In this document: positions 23,192 through 32,166 of the stretch, in pieces
Position numbering within the stretch: position 1 is the stretch's first letter
Layout: each line of letters starts with the position of its first letter
Assembly (NCBI GenBank): GCA_028284145.1
Contig: JANQSH010000018.1
Location: forward strand, 1 to 32,736
Direction of reading: 5' to 3'
DNA: 32,736 nucleotides
From: Planctomycetaceae bacterium
GTDB taxonomy: Bacteria; Planctomycetota; Planctomycetia; Planctomycetales; Planctomycetaceae
The notes under the pieces: model-generated
Databases searched by the model: none
What the model was told of the DNA's origin: nothing
The model's input: only the letters and a program-made list of their open reading frames with translations
Program-made: the position numbers and the translations under genes

Positions 23192-24427
23192 TTGTCGGTC
23201 ACGGAAATGGAAATGGTGCGTTTGACATACGGAGCGGGTCGGGAATTCTCCTGCGAGATGGAGTCCCGACGGATCTCCAGGGTATTCCATGCGCCAACGC
23301 CGACGCCCCGGTTCACCGAAGATCTCCGCGCAGGGATGGCGCATCCATTGGACTTCCCGCCGTTGGAAAAAGCGGTTTTCCCCGGCGATACTGTCGCGTT
23401 GGTTGTCGATGGTGGAACGCCACACGCCGAAACCATCATTGCGGAAATCTGGCGGGTGTTAGCGACACGCGACATCCTGCCCGGCGATGTGACTATCGTT
23501 CAGGCAAGTCGGCAGGAAGCCGACGATGACCACGACCCCCGAACTTTGTTGCCGGAGGAAATTCGCGAAACGGTCCAATGGGTAATTCACGATCCCGGTG
23601 ATCGCAAAACGCAAATGTACCTCAACGCCAGCGCAGCGGGAGATCGGATCTATCTTGCAAAGGCAGTCGTTGAAGCGGATGTCGTTTTGCCCATCGGCCC
23701 GATTCTGTTCGATGCGATGCTCGGATATCGTGGCACTCACAGCGCCATCTTCCCGGGCCTCTCCAATGATGAGACCATCGCCAGGTCAAAAGGGCAGGGA
23801 CACAGCGAACTCGCACCCAGCAACGAACGACCATTGCGGCAACTGGTGGATGAAGTTGGCTGGCTGCTTGGCGTGTTGATGTCCATTCAGGTGATTCCCG
23901 CGCGGGGTGATGAGGCGTCGCGCATTCTTGTCGGCGCGTGTGATTCCGTCTTTCGATTCGGCCAGCAGTTACTTGCTCAGCAGTGGCAGGTTTCCGTCAG
24001 CGAACGGCCTGACATTGTGGTGGCCGCTGTCGATGTCGATGCCGATGGGCATGGTTGGCAACAGGTTGGTGCGGCTCTGGCAACGGCCCGCAATCTGGTC
24101 GCACAAGATGGCAAGATCGTCATCTTGTCCGAAATGTATGATGAACTCACATCGGGATTGCGGCTGATCACCGAATGTGAGTCGCCCGATGAAGCCATCC
24201 GGCCATTAAGAGAACTGGCGCCGCCGGATCTCAACACGGCGACACAGTTTGCACGGGCGGCAAGTTGGGCCAACGTCTATCTGCTCTCGCAGAACGATCC
24301 AAACTCGATTTCCGACCTGTTCATCTCGCCGTTGGAGAATGATCTGGAAGTGGAACGTTTGCTCGAATGGGGCGATTCCTGCATGTTTCTGCAGTCTGCT
24401 CAGCACGTCTACGGATCGATTGGCTGA
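23192..24427 (+). CDS. LarA-like (lactate racemase/DUF2088 family) protein, atypical active site
   Basis: A 411-residue protein. The start TTG 23192 has GGAGC about 7 bases upstream; ATG 23204 is the alternative. The N-terminal half resembles the LarA/DUF2088 fold: PLDFPPLEKAVFPGDTVALVVDGGTPHAET, then ILPGDVTIVQASRQEADDD and ADVVLPIGPILFDAMLGYRG. In LarA a lysine in GG-x-K-S-I-L-P-G carries the nickel-pincer nucleotide; here the stretch is GYRGTHSAIFPG (178-189), with Ser184 at the lysine position. The downstream H of the nickel site is also displaced. It is thus likely a paralogue without the NPN cofactor, with unknown substrate. No larB, larC or larE is in the window. The next gene begins 8 bp after its stop. 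Confidence 0.75.
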   Translation: MSVTEMEMVRLTYGAGREFSCEMESRRISRVFHAPTPTPRFTEDLRAGMAHPLDFPPLEKAVFPGDTVALVVDGGTPHAETIIAEIWRVLATRDILPGDVTIVQASRQEADDDHDPRTLLPEEIRETVQWVIHDPGDRKTQMYLNASAAGDRIYLAKAVVEADVVLPIGPILFDAMLGYRGTHSAIFPGLSNDETIARSKGQGHSELAPSNERPLRQLVDEVGWLLGVLMSIQVIPARGDEASRILVGACDSVFRFGQQLLAQQWQVSVSERPDIVVAAVDVDADGHGWQQVGAALATARNLVAQDGKIVILSEMYDELTSGLRLITECESPDEAIRPLRELAPPDLNTATQFARAASWANVYLLSQNDPNSISDLFISPLENDLEVERLLEWGDSCMFLQSAQHVYGSIG

Positions 24428-24435
24428 GTCGCACG

Positions 24436-24957
24436 ATGATGAACGCTCAGCCCTTCGTTCACCCTGCGACGATTCCTCAAGAAGAATTGTTGAAACAATG
24501 CCGGTGTCGGGCGGCCAGACGTTCCGGGCCGGGTGGCCAGCATCGTAACAAGGTGGAGACGGCCATCATCTATACACATGACCCTACCGGAACAACGGCC
24601 GAAGCGAGCGAACGCCGCAGCCAGAGGGAAAACCAGAAAGTGGCCCTGTTTCGCTTACGGGTGAATCTTGCGTTGAACGTTCGCATGCCGGTTGATGTCA
24701 CCGATTTGCCAACCGACTTGTGGCGATCGCGCTGTCTGTCTGGCAGGATTTCGGTAAACCCCAATCATGACGATTTCCCCGCGATGTTAGCCGAGGCATT
24801 GAACATCATCGCCGCAAACGATTTTGACGTTCGTACAGCCGCGGAGCGTCTGGATTGTACGACATCGCAGTTCACAAAGTTTCTGAAACTGGAGCCGAGA
24901 GCGCTGAAGTGGGTCAACGATCAACGCACAGATCGCGGCATGCATCGGCTGAAATAG
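24436..24957 (+). CDS. GGQ release-factor-like protein (ArfB-type)
   Basis: A 173-residue protein with start ATG 24436 (or 24439). The class-I release-factor catalytic domain has CRAARRSGPGGQHRNKVETAI with the GGQ at 33-35, the motif that triggers peptidyl-tRNA hydrolysis. No codon-recognition domain exists. Unlike ArfB, the C-terminus is not a Lys/Arg-rich tail but a helical region (MLAEALNIIAANDFDVRTAAERLDCTTSQFTKFLKLE), which looks like a helix-turn-helix. Such planctomycete proteins are annotated as peptide chain release factor family; a ribosome-rescue role is inferred. It follows the LarA-like gene by 8 bp, so they are probably co-transcribed. Confidence 0.85.
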   Translation: MMNAQPFVHPATIPQEELLKQCRCRAARRSGPGGQHRNKVETAIIYTHDPTGTTAEASERRSQRENQKVALFRLRVNLALNVRMPVDVTDLPTDLWRSRCLSGRISVNPNHDDFPAMLAEALNIIAANDFDVRTAAERLDCTTSQFTKFLKLEPRALKWVNDQRTDRGMHRLK

Positions 24958-25015
24958 CAGGTTGGGTACACACTGAGAGTCGTCGGAGACAGGACAATCG
25001 CATCCGGAACATAAA

Positions 25016-25118
25016 TTAGAGCGTATTACGCTCTCTTGTGGCGCGATGCACGTCCTTTGATCTGCAAATACAGGCTCTCACGAGCGAAAAGTGTCACACG
25101 AAAAGGGAAACTGCTCTA
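25016..25118 (+). repeat. R1 repeat, full length, overlapping the glmS stop codon
   Basis: Begins TTAGAGCGTATTACGCTC and ends GGGAAACTGCTCTA, so both ends show the inverted TAGAGC/GCTCTA. It differs at only a couple of positions from the copy at 32640. The terminal CTA (25116-25118) is the complement of the glmS TAG stop. Confidence 0.95.
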
Positions 25119-26984
25119 TTCCACTGTCACACTTTTGGCAAGATTGCGTGGTCGGTCGACATTGCAACCCCGCATACAGGCGATGTGGTACGACAGCAGT
25201 TGCAGCGGGATCGATGTCACAATTGGCTGCAGGTACTCTTCGACATCAGGGACATAGATCACATCATCAGCAATGTCGGCAATCTTTTCGTCACCTTCGC
25301 AGGCAATGGCGATGATCGGTCCTTTTCTCGCTTTCACCTCTTCCAGGTTGCTCATCACCTTGGGGTAAATCGAACCGCGCGGAACGATAAACACACTCGG
25401 CGTCTGCTCATCAACCAAAGCGATCGGGCCGTGCTTCATTTCCGCCGCCGGATAACCTTCGGCATGAATGTAGCTGATTTCCTTGAGCTTCAATGCACCT
25501 TCCAACGCAACCGGAAAATTGTACAGCCGCCCCATGTAGAGAAAGTTGTCAAATCCATGATATTTTTTCGCGATGTCGTGAACCAGTTCATCACACTTGA
25601 GTGTTTGCTCTGCTTTTTCCGGCATCGCCTTGAGATGCTCGATAATACGGGAACCAGCCGGGTAGGAGAGATGCCGCATGCGGCCCATGAACAGTGCGAG
25701 TTGGGCCAGTACGGTCACTTGCGACGTAAATGCCTTGGTCGACGCGACACCGATTTCCGAGCCGGCGTGCAGATAAATACCACCATCAGCTTCCCGGGCA
25801 ATTGTTGATCCCACCACGTTACAGATAGCCAATGTCGGTAACCCCTTGCGTTTACATTCGCGCATCGCAGCCAACGTGTCAGCTGTTTCGCCACTTTGGG
25901 TGATGGCGAAAATCATGGTACGATCGGACAGCGGTGGATTGCGATACCGCAATTCGCTGGCGTATTCCACTTCCGTCGGCAACCGGGCAAACTCTTCGAG
26001 CATGTATTCGCCGACCAGCCCGGCATGCCAGCTTGTTCCGCAAGCAGTCAATACGACGCGGTCGATCCGACGCAATTGCGGCGCGTCGAGGTTCAATCCG
26101 CCAAAGACGGCCGTCGCTTCATCAGCGTTCAGGCGGCCGCGCATTGCGTTTTCAATCGTCTGAGGTTGTTCGTAGATCTCCTTGAGCATGTAATGCTCGT
26201 AATCGCCCAGCTCGACATCGTTGGAAACCTGATCCAGCGTTTGGATGGAGGGGGAAAGTTGACCGGTCTCCAGATGTTTAAGATGGATTTCATCCGCCGT
26301 CAGGGTGGCCAGTTCGTGATCAGAGAGGTACACGACTTCATCGACATAACCGACCAGCGGGCTGGCATCGCTGGCGACGTAATGTTCGCGATCACCCACA
26401 CCAATGACCAGTGGGCTGCCCAGGCGGGCAGCGACAACAAGATCGGGGACGTCCCGGAACAAAGCGACAATCCCGTAGGTTCCCTTGAGTCGCTTCAGAC
26501 TGATCTCGATGGCTGCAATACAGGTGTCGACCGATGCAGGATCACCACCAAGTTTGATCTGTTCTGCCAGATGATGCGCGATCAGGTGGGCGACCACTTC
26601 CGTATCGGTTGTCGTATGAAAGACGAATCCCTGTTCCTGGAGTTTGGTGCGGAGTGAGGCATAGTTTTCGATCACGCCGTTGTGCACAATCACCACTTCG
26701 CCGTTCCCACCGATGTGCGGATGCGAGTTGACGTCGGTGGTTTCGCCATGCGTGGCCCAGCGGGTATGGCCAATGCCGATGGTGCCATCGACCGGATCGT
26801 TTTGCACAAGATTGGCAAGTTCGTCGACCCGGCCTGCCTTTTTGCGAATGTTGATTTCTCCACCATTACCATTCTGCACGGCGATGCCGGCGCTGTCATA
26901 ACCGCGGTATTCCAGACGCCGCAATCCTTCAATCAACAATTCTGGAGACTTGCGAAAACCGACATAGCCCACGATACCGCACAT
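25116..26984 (-). CDS. glmS: Glucosamine-fructose-6-phosphate aminotransferase
   Basis: A 622-residue enzyme converting fructose-6-phosphate and glutamine to glucosamine-6-phosphate, the first step of UDP-GlcNAc synthesis. The N-terminal glutaminase starts MCGIVGYVG with the catalytic Cys2 and has LRRLEYRGYDSAG and GIGHTRWATHG. Two SIS isomerase domains follow: TACGTSWHAGLVGEYMLE, AITQSGETADTLAAMRECKRKG and STKAFTSQ, then YMGRLYNFPVALEGALKLKEISYIHAEGYPAAEMKHGPIAL. The C-terminus ends NLAKSVTVE as in the family. The length is normal. The start follows GGAG. A structured leader may lie upstream (27091-27160). Its stop codon is the last three bases of an R1 repeat. Confidence 0.98.
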   Translation of the reverse strand: MCGIVGYVGFRKSPELLIEGLRRLEYRGYDSAGIAVQNGNGGEINIRKKAGRVDELANLVQNDPVDGTIGIGHTRWATHGETTDVNSHPHIGGNGEVVIVHNGVIENYASLRTKLQEQGFVFHTTTDTEVVAHLIAHHLAEQIKLGGDPASVDTCIAAIEISLKRLKGTYGIVALFRDVPDLVVAARLGSPLVIGVGDREHYVASDASPLVGYVDEVVYLSDHELATLTADEIHLKHLETGQLSPSIQTLDQVSNDVELGDYEHYMLKEIYEQPQTIENAMRGRLNADEATAVFGGLNLDAPQLRRIDRVVLTACGTSWHAGLVGEYMLEEFARLPTEVEYASELRYRNPPLSDRTMIFAITQSGETADTLAAMRECKRKGLPTLAICNVVGSTIAREADGGIYLHAGSEIGVASTKAFTSQVTVLAQLALFMGRMRHLSYPAGSRIIEHLKAMPEKAEQTLKCDELVHDIAKKYHGFDNFLYMGRLYNFPVALEGALKLKEISYIHAEGYPAAEMKHGPIALVDEQTPSVFIVPRGSIYPKVMSNLEEVKARKGPIIAIACEGDEKIADIADDVIYVPDVEEYLQPIVTSIPLQLLSYHIACMRGCNVDRPRNLAKSVTVE

Positions 26985-27090
26985 GAGATTTCACTCCGGG
27001 AGAGAAACGGGGAGGCATCGTCATGATGCCGGCCCGGCCAGATGGATTTTGAGATTGAGGAGAAGGAGAGATTGACCAGCATTCGGACAG

Positions 27091-27160
27091 AAAACGGCCG
27101 TTCTAACGCGAAAACCGGCCATTTTCGGAAATTTGGTGAGGGACGTTACCAGAATTTCCG
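27091..27160 (-). promoter_or_regulatory. Possible structured leader upstream of glmS
   Basis: Two adjacent inverted repeats. CGGAAATTTGGT (27126-27137) pairs with ACCAGAATTTCCG (27148-27160) with one bulge and a 10-base loop. GAAAACGGCC pairs with GGCCATTTTC with one mismatch, at about 27090-27127. They lie 110-175 bp before the glmS start. There is no T-tract for termination, and I see no glmS ribozyme consensus. Function is inferred from position only. Confidence 0.35.
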
Positions 27161-27340
27161 GATTGAGGTCAATGTGGCTTTCCTGCCCGATTTTCGCGGT
27201 CAGCACAGGCTGAAACCACAACAATTTGAGCACGATCTGTACCATTTTTCCGGTGACCGACTCCACGATTTGCCAGAAACCAGTCGCATTCCTATGATTA
27301 CTGCCTGTTGTTCATGACGTGTTCGCAAATGAGGAAGACA

Positions 27341-27439
27341 TGAGCGTATTACGCTCTTCTGTGCCGCGATGAGCGTCGATTGGCCAACAAATATAGACCC
27401 CCACGAGCCAGAGACGTCACACCAGAAGGTAAACTGCTC
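27341..27439 (+). repeat. R1 repeat reaching the PQQ-lipoprotein start codon
   Basis: TGAGCGTATTACGCTC at the left; the right end is CACACCAGAAGGTAAACTGC followed by TC and then the ATG at 27440. AGAAGG, 10 bases before the ATG, is the only Shine-Dalgarno candidate. It is close to the copy at 18005, which plays the same role. Confidence 0.95.
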
Positions 27440-28762
27440 ATGCACCCGGTTGTCCGCCTGATCGTCCCCTGTCTCTGTCTGTTCGCCCTCGTTGTTGTCG
27501 GATGTGGTGATTCTCCCGAAGTCAACGTCGACGAAGTGATCGGTACTGTTCCCGCCGAAGCGATCAAGCCGATCCCGGTCGATGTGGATGACTGGCCCTG
27601 GTGGCGTGGCCCCAATCGGAATGCGACCGCATTGGGTCAGTCTATTCCGACCACCTGGAGCGAAACGGAAAACGTCATCTGGAAGACGTCTGTTCCGGGT
27701 CGAGGCCTTTCCTCACCTGCGATTTCCGCTGGAAAGATTTTCCTCACCACGGCTGATGAGCAGCAACAAACGCAATTGGTCCTCTGCTTTGATTGCGATT
27801 CGGGTCAGATGTTATGGCAACAGGAATTGCACAAAGGCCATTTTGAAAAGAAAATCCATAGCAAGACGACACACGCCGCGCCGACCATTGCTTGTGATGG
27901 CAAACATGCCTTTGCCGTGTTCCTCAACGATAGCGGCATCCATGTCACGGCTTTGACTTACGATGGGAAAATTACCTGGCAACGCCGGTTGGGGGGATTT
28001 GTTTCCGAGTTTGGTTACGCAAGTTCCCCTGCGTTGTATGGGCCAATGGTCATTGTGCTGGCGGATAACACCGGTGGCGGATACCTCGCCGCTTTGAATC
28101 GCGAAAATGGCGAAGTGATCTGGCTCAAAAAGCGGGAGCCGATCATCAACTATTGTTCGCCAAATGTCGTCAATGTCGCCGGGCAGGATCAATTACTGAT
28201 TAGTGGCGGCGACAAACTGGTCTCGTACAATCCGACATCTGGCGAAGAGAACTGGTCTGTTCCCTGTATTACCGCGACAACCTGTGGGACAATCGTCTTC
28301 GATCAAAGTCATGTCTTCGCAGCTGGAGGTTATCCGGACAAAGAGACGATCAGCATTCGGGCGGATGGTTCTGAAACCGTTGCCTGGCGAAACGGGCAAA
28401 AGATTTATGTCCCTTCATTACTGGCGTATGATGGTCACATTTACGCGGTTACCGACGATGGTCGTGGCTTCTGCTGGGATGCCAGGACTGGTGATGAAAG
28501 GTGGAAAGCTCGATTGGGCGGCGCGTTTTCCGCTTCGCCGACAGTGACCGGCGACCAGTTGGTTTATGTTTCCAGTGAAGGGGGCACGACCCACGTGTTT
28601 CGTGCCACGCCCGACCGATATGAATCGGTCGCACAGAATCAACTTGGGGATGAAACCTTCGCCTCACCCGCCATCTGTGGCAATCGGTTGTATCTGCGTG
28701 TGGCGGACAGTTCGCGCGGCACACGCCAGGAATTTTTGTACTGCATCGGCACAGCCGAATGA
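27440..28762 (+). CDS. PQQ-like beta-propeller lipoprotein
   Basis: A 440-residue protein with start ATG 27440. The signal peptide ends in the lipobox VVGC (Cys22), so it is lipid-anchored. The body is a PQQ-type beta-propeller: [17 protein letters not shown] opens it, and repeats such as [56 protein letters not shown] and [12 protein letters not shown] have the regular G-x-x-x-W ending of blades. This is a common planctomycete family, labelled PQQ-binding-like; enzymatic activity is unproven and PQQ ligands of true dehydrogenases are not evident. Translation appears to start from the R1-supplied Shine-Dalgarno. The next gene follows by 16 bp. Confidence 0.9.
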   Translation: MHPVVRLIVPCLCLFALVVVGCGDSPEVNVDEVIGTVPAEAIKPIPVDVDDWPWWRGPNRNATALGQSIPTTWSETENVIWKTSVPGRGLSSPAISAGKIFLTTADEQQQTQLVLCFDCDSGQMLWQQELHKGHFEKKIHSKTTHAAPTIACDGKHAFAVFLNDSGIHVTALTYDGKITWQRRLGGFVSEFGYASSPALYGPMVIVLADNTGGGYLAALNRENGEVIWLKKREPIINYCSPNVVNVAGQDQLLISGGDKLVSYNPTSGEENWSVPCITATTCGTIVFDQSHVFAAGGYPDKETISIRADGSETVAWRNGQKIYVPSLLAYDGHIYAVTDDGRGFCWDARTGDERWKARLGGAFSASPTVTGDQLVYVSSEGGTTHVFRATPDRYESVAQNQLGDETFASPAICGNRLYLRVADSSRGTRQEFLYCIGTAE

Positions 28763-28778
28763 TGCAAGGTGCTTGTCG

Positions 28779-29666
28779 ATGACGGACACATCACGCATAC
28801 AGTTTGGAATACCGGCGCTGGATGATTTGCTGGGAGGGGGGCTGCGCCCCGGCACACTGACGGTCGTCCTGGGCGCGACCGGAATTGGCAAGACGCAACT
28901 CGGGCTGCAATTTGCACGGAACGGATTGTCACAAGAGGGTGAGACCGGCATTCTTTTCGACATGACCTCGCGAGGGGATGCGCAGAATCATGCGGAATAC
29001 GCCCAACGGATGAGTGACTGGTCGCTCAACGAAGCGGAGTTCAACAATCACTTCTCCCCCGAGGAGCTCTGGTCGGCTGAAATGGCCCGGAAGGATTACC
29101 TGCACATCTTCCAGCGAGCCGGACGTCGTGTCACCATCAGCGATCTCGAACCGGACGACTGGAAGGAATGGAAGGCGGAACTGGCAAAAAAACTGCAAGT
29201 CGCGATTCGCTTTTTTTACGGTAACTTCGCGCATGGCGTCCGTCGCTGTGTGATTGACGGTGTCGAACCGACCGACAAAGCGAGCGATTCATTTCAGTTT
29301 CACCTGTTCGAGTACATCTATCATCAGATCTTACGCAAGGAAGATGAATGGGTTGCGCGGGATCTGTTTCGGGCCGATTTCCGATTACAGCAATCGCAGG
29401 TGGAAAAGCATCGCTACGCACATGAGGATGTCGGCTGTCTGCTGTTGTTGACGACGCACGAAATCCTGCTGGATGACCTGATGACCCGCCGCATCGAAAG
29501 TGGCGATGTACTGTCCAATGCGAATACGATCATTCACATGGGTAAGGTGAAGGAAAATGGAGGAATGACCCGCGCGTTGCATGTGGCGAAACATCGTGGC
29601 AGCGCCTGCAGCGAAGCAATCGTGCCGTTTGAGATCACGGATTCGGGCATCGTGATCGGGAAGTAG
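28779..29666 (+). CDS. KaiC/RAD55-like RecA-superfamily ATPase
   Basis: A 295-residue protein with start ATG 28779; AAGG is 9 bases upstream. The N-terminus [40 protein letters not shown] is typical of KaiC/RadA-like proteins, with Walker [10 protein letters not shown] Walker-B-like stretch is [10 protein letters not shown]. The tail has [65 protein letters not shown], where the K-H-R-G-S and final I-x-D-x-G-I match KaiC-family ends. One ATPase domain only. The role is unknown, probably regulatory or DNA-related. Close spacing (16 bp) with the PQQ gene suggests co-transcription. Confidence 0.82.
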   Translation: MTDTSRIQFGIPALDDLLGGGLRPGTLTVVLGATGIGKTQLGLQFARNGLSQEGETGILFDMTSRGDAQNHAEYAQRMSDWSLNEAEFNNHFSPEELWSAEMARKDYLHIFQRAGRRVTISDLEPDDWKEWKAELAKKLQVAIRFFYGNFAHGVRRCVIDGVEPTDKASDSFQFHLFEYIYHQILRKEDEWVARDLFRADFRLQQSQVEKHRYAHEDVGCLLLLTTHEILLDDLMTRRIESGDVLSNANTIIHMGKVKENGGMTRALHVAKHRGSACSEAIVPFEITDSGIVIGK

Positions 29667-29732
29667 TATTGGACTGAAACCATCCTGGTTCGCTTTCGTG
29701 GGATCATTTCCTGGCTGCGACGCCGTTGCGGA

Positions 29733-29788
29733 ATGAACTGTGAAAAATGAACTGTGAAAAATGAACTGTGAAAAATGAACTGTGAAAA
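29733..29788. repeat. Tandem repeat, four perfect 14-bp units
   Basis: The unit ATGAACTGTGAAAA is repeated four times without mismatch, then a partial drift. It starts 67 bp after the KaiC-like stop. Perfect copies suggest recent slippage, and copy number may vary between strains. Confidence 0.95.
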
Positions 29789-29861
29789 CGGGAAAAACGG
29801 ATACACTCTCAAGGGAGACAGGGAGATGCCGGGGATGGGGAGATGGAGAATCCAAGTCTTC

Positions 29862-29963
29862 TAAGCAGCCTACCTTTTCATGTGACAGTTTTCGCTCGTG
29901 GGAATCTGTATTTGCAGGACGAAAAACGTCCATCGCGCCACGAAGGAGCGTAATACGCTCTAT
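29862..29963 (-). repeat. R1 repeat (reverse)
   Basis: TAAGCAGCCTACCTTTTCAT at the low end, then GTGACAGTTTTCGCTCGTGG, GTATTTGCAGGAC, CATCGCGCCACGAAGGAGCG and TAATACGCTCTA. Full length, ending in the usual palindrome. Confidence 0.9.
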
Positions 29964-30368
29964 TCCCCAATTTCCAATATCCCCCCCATTTCCATTCCGA
30001 ACGTCAAGCATCGAATTGAGCGACCGCGGTGCGTGGCAACGCCGCTATGGGAACAGAATTTCCTGCCGATAATCGGCCACACAAGTTGAGCGTTGGTAAT
30101 CTGCTTGCAATAACGCCAGGACTGATGCCCGTCGGTGTTGTCTTTCGGTATCAATACGTGTGGTCAAAAGGCATCATTCGAGGGTCCATTGTGACGGCGA
30201 ATGTCAAGCTGTTAAAACAGCGTTCACTTTAAGTCTTGTGCTGTTCAGAACGTTTGACATGCGATTCCAATACGAGCGAACGGTAACCTGAAGATGGCAT
30301 GGTTGTTGCCTCTTCCGTTTATGCGGATAATCGTACCAGCCTTTTTCCTCTTCGGAAAAGTGACCATT

Positions 30369-31520
30369 ATGGTAACCGTCTCGGAATTCAACGATCTTGA
30401 AGAACTGCATCAGTTTAGGCTGCTGTGGCGTTCGTTATGGGAACGAACTCCCCAGGCGACGATCTTCCAGACACTGGAATGGCTGCAGACTTACTGGCGC
30501 GAGTTCGGACGCGGGCAGAAATTGCGCGTCCTGCTGGTTTCTGTTTCCGGTCGACCTGTCGGTTTTGTACCACTGGTTGTGAAGAGGAGAAAAACCTCTG
30601 CCGGGACATTACGCGTTCTCTCGTATCCAGTCGATTCTTTTGGCCACGTCTTCGGTCCGGTTTCTCCCTACACGGCAGCGATCCTGGCAGAAACCATGCG
30701 GCATCTTCGCGATTCCGCCCGGGACTGGGACGTTCTCGATCTGGCTCCCATCGATTCCAATGGCCGGGAAAACGGAAGAACTCATAATGCGATGAAACAC
30801 CGGGGATTTCGCCCGAGTGTCAGCCAATGTGACGAGTTTGCGTCGGTCAATCTGGCGATACCCTGGGAGTTGTATTTTCAATCACGAATGCCGGACCTGC
30901 AAAACGGGATCTCGCAATGGGAGAGTGCAGGTAATGTCGAATTCATTCGTTATCGACCGGCTGGCGTGATACATGGGGAGACACTGCCTCGTTGGGATTT
31001 GATGCGCGAATTCGAGTCGCTGTTTGGTGATGTTCTTTTGGGGCACACCGAGCAGGGAAAGATCCTTAAGCGACGGAGGTTCTGGAAGGACACACATCCG
31101 TTGGCCATTGAAACCGGCACACTCGATTTCTGCCTGTTAAGAGTTCACGGTCAAACTGTTGCCGGTGCGTACAACTATCATCACGATGGGCGTGTGCAGG
31201 GACATCTGCTCGCCGCACGCGAACCGCAATCCGATCAGATGCTGCATCTGCTCATTCACCGCATGCTGGTTGACAGCATTGAGCGGGGCGACGAATTGTA
31301 TCGCTTTCCAATCGGGGCCGAGGAAATCGCTTGTGAATGGCAAACGGGAATCGAAACGACATTCCGATATACGCATTACGCCCGCCTCGAGCCTCGGGCA
31401 CAACTCTTGCGACTGCGAAACTGGTGGGATGGGACACCTGCAGTGCAACACCGAACCGTCACGCCCCCGTCACCGCAACCTGTGGCAGCAGAAACACCTG
31501 GCCTGCGAATCGTTTCGTGA
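30369..31520 (+). CDS. BioF2-like/FemAB-type acetyltransferase
   Basis: A 383-residue protein. The start ATG 30369 gives MVTVSEFNDLEELHQFRLLWRSLWERTPQATIFQTLEWLQTYW, the usual beginning of the CelD/BcsL-type GNAT family (PF13480-like). Further motifs are RVLLVSVSGRPVGFVPLVVKRR, then FCLLRVHGQTVAGAYNYHHDGRVQGHLLAAREPQ and FPIGAEEIACEWQTGIETTFRYTHYARLEP near the C-terminus. In-frame starts upstream (to 30294) add a hydrophobic stretch without a good ribosome site and are less likely. Members acylate or transfer amino-acid or sugar substituents, often for polysaccharide; the substrate is unknown. It stands alone. Confidence 0.85.
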   Translation: MVTVSEFNDLEELHQFRLLWRSLWERTPQATIFQTLEWLQTYWREFGRGQKLRVLLVSVSGRPVGFVPLVVKRRKTSAGTLRVLSYPVDSFGHVFGPVSPYTAAILAETMRHLRDSARDWDVLDLAPIDSNGRENGRTHNAMKHRGFRPSVSQCDEFASVNLAIPWELYFQSRMPDLQNGISQWESAGNVEFIRYRPAGVIHGETLPRWDLMREFESLFGDVLLGHTEQGKILKRRRFWKDTHPLAIETGTLDFCLLRVHGQTVAGAYNYHHDGRVQGHLLAAREPQSDQMLHLLIHRMLVDSIERGDELYRFPIGAEEIACEWQTGIETTFRYTHYARLEPRAQLLRLRNWWDGTPAVQHRTVTPPSPQPVAAETPGLRIVS

Positions 31521-31564
31521 GCGATACCACGTTGCCCTGTTTTTCCTGATGCGCAATCGCGGCT

Positions 31565-31641
31565 AATCCTGTGTCCCCTGTCATCCCGTCGCAAGTTCTT
31601 TCCGAAAAAAGACGAACAGGATTACAGGATGAACGGGATGA
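31565..31641. repeat. Imperfect inverted repeat of the ATCCTGT type
   Basis: AATCCTGTGTCCCCTGTCAT followed by CCCGTC faces GAACAGGATTACAGGATGAA followed by CGGGATG across a loop of about 20 bases. AATCCTGT/ACAGGATT and CATCCCGT/ACGGGATG are complementary. Repeats of this wording occur intergenically in many bacteria. It starts about 45 bp after the acetyltransferase stop. Confidence 0.6.
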
Positions 31642-31751
31642 GTTCGGCAGGGTTTTCGCCTTCCTGTCATCCTCGTGACTCATTCGTTTCGATGAATCGT
31701 AGCCGCGATGTTACGGTGGGCTGGCTTTGCGAGAGACTATCCCATTCGCAT

Positions 31752-32021
31752 GCCTGCCCTGCTGCGCGATGCAAGGCATGGCACCCGGCGTTACACAATT
31801 ATCACGATGTGCACAAATCCTTTCCAATTGGCACCCGTCATGATCCAGGTGGAGGCTGGGGACCATCATGGATGGTTGGCATTCTGCCACAGATTGAACA
31901 GGGACCGTTGTTCGAGCAGTTTGACTTGTCTGTTGAAAATTCAGGTTTCACAGCTAACGCTGCCGCAGCTGGTGACAAGGTTATTTCCACTTATGTGTGT
32001 CCATCCAGTTCCAACCCATGA
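31752..32021 (+). pseudogene. DUF1559 pseudogene fragment
   Basis: The frame contains ALHNYHDVHKSFPIGTRHDPGGGWGPSWMVGILPQIEQGPLFEQFDLSVENSGFTANAAAAGDKVISTYVCPSS, the middle of the DUF1559 (SBP_bac_10, pilin-signal) family abundant in planctomycetes. The N-terminal pilin helix (F-T-L-I-E-L-L-V-V-I-A-I) is missing; the sequence just before LHNYHD (RCKAWHP) is a shortened version of the usual C-K-N-N-L-K-Q-I-G-L-A. It stops right after CPSSSNP, so the C-terminal half with H-x9-D-G is gone. There is no suitable start codon with a ribosome site. It is a decayed remnant. Confidence 0.8.
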
Positions 32022-32166
32022 TCTTCGCACGAAATCGTAAGCTCGGTGACAGAATTTGAGATAGGGTAAAGCGCGAACTCCCCTCAAAATCCTCCGCAGA
32101 CTCAGTGGTGAAATACCAATTGCCAAACCCCGTTTGCTCATCAGGCCTGGCAGAGCAACGCGGAAT
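32022..32166. other. Spacer between DUF1559 remnant and ferritin-like gene
   Basis: About 145 bp. No recognisable DUF1559 C-terminal motif or terminator was seen. Confidence 0.4.

Larger units (their letters stand above)
29667..30368. other. Long intergenic region with tandem and R1 repeats
   Basis: About 700 bp. It holds a four-fold 14-bp tandem repeat (29733-29788), an R1 copy (29862-29963) and a small palindrome GCTGTT-AA-AACAGC near 30207. No convincing gene is present from 29964 to 30368; short frames lack ribosome sites or family resemblance. Confidence 0.6.

Noticed and set aside
26985-27160. A glmS ribozyme/riboswitch
   Set aside because: No recognisable core of that ribozyme class is seen; only generic inverted repeats are present.
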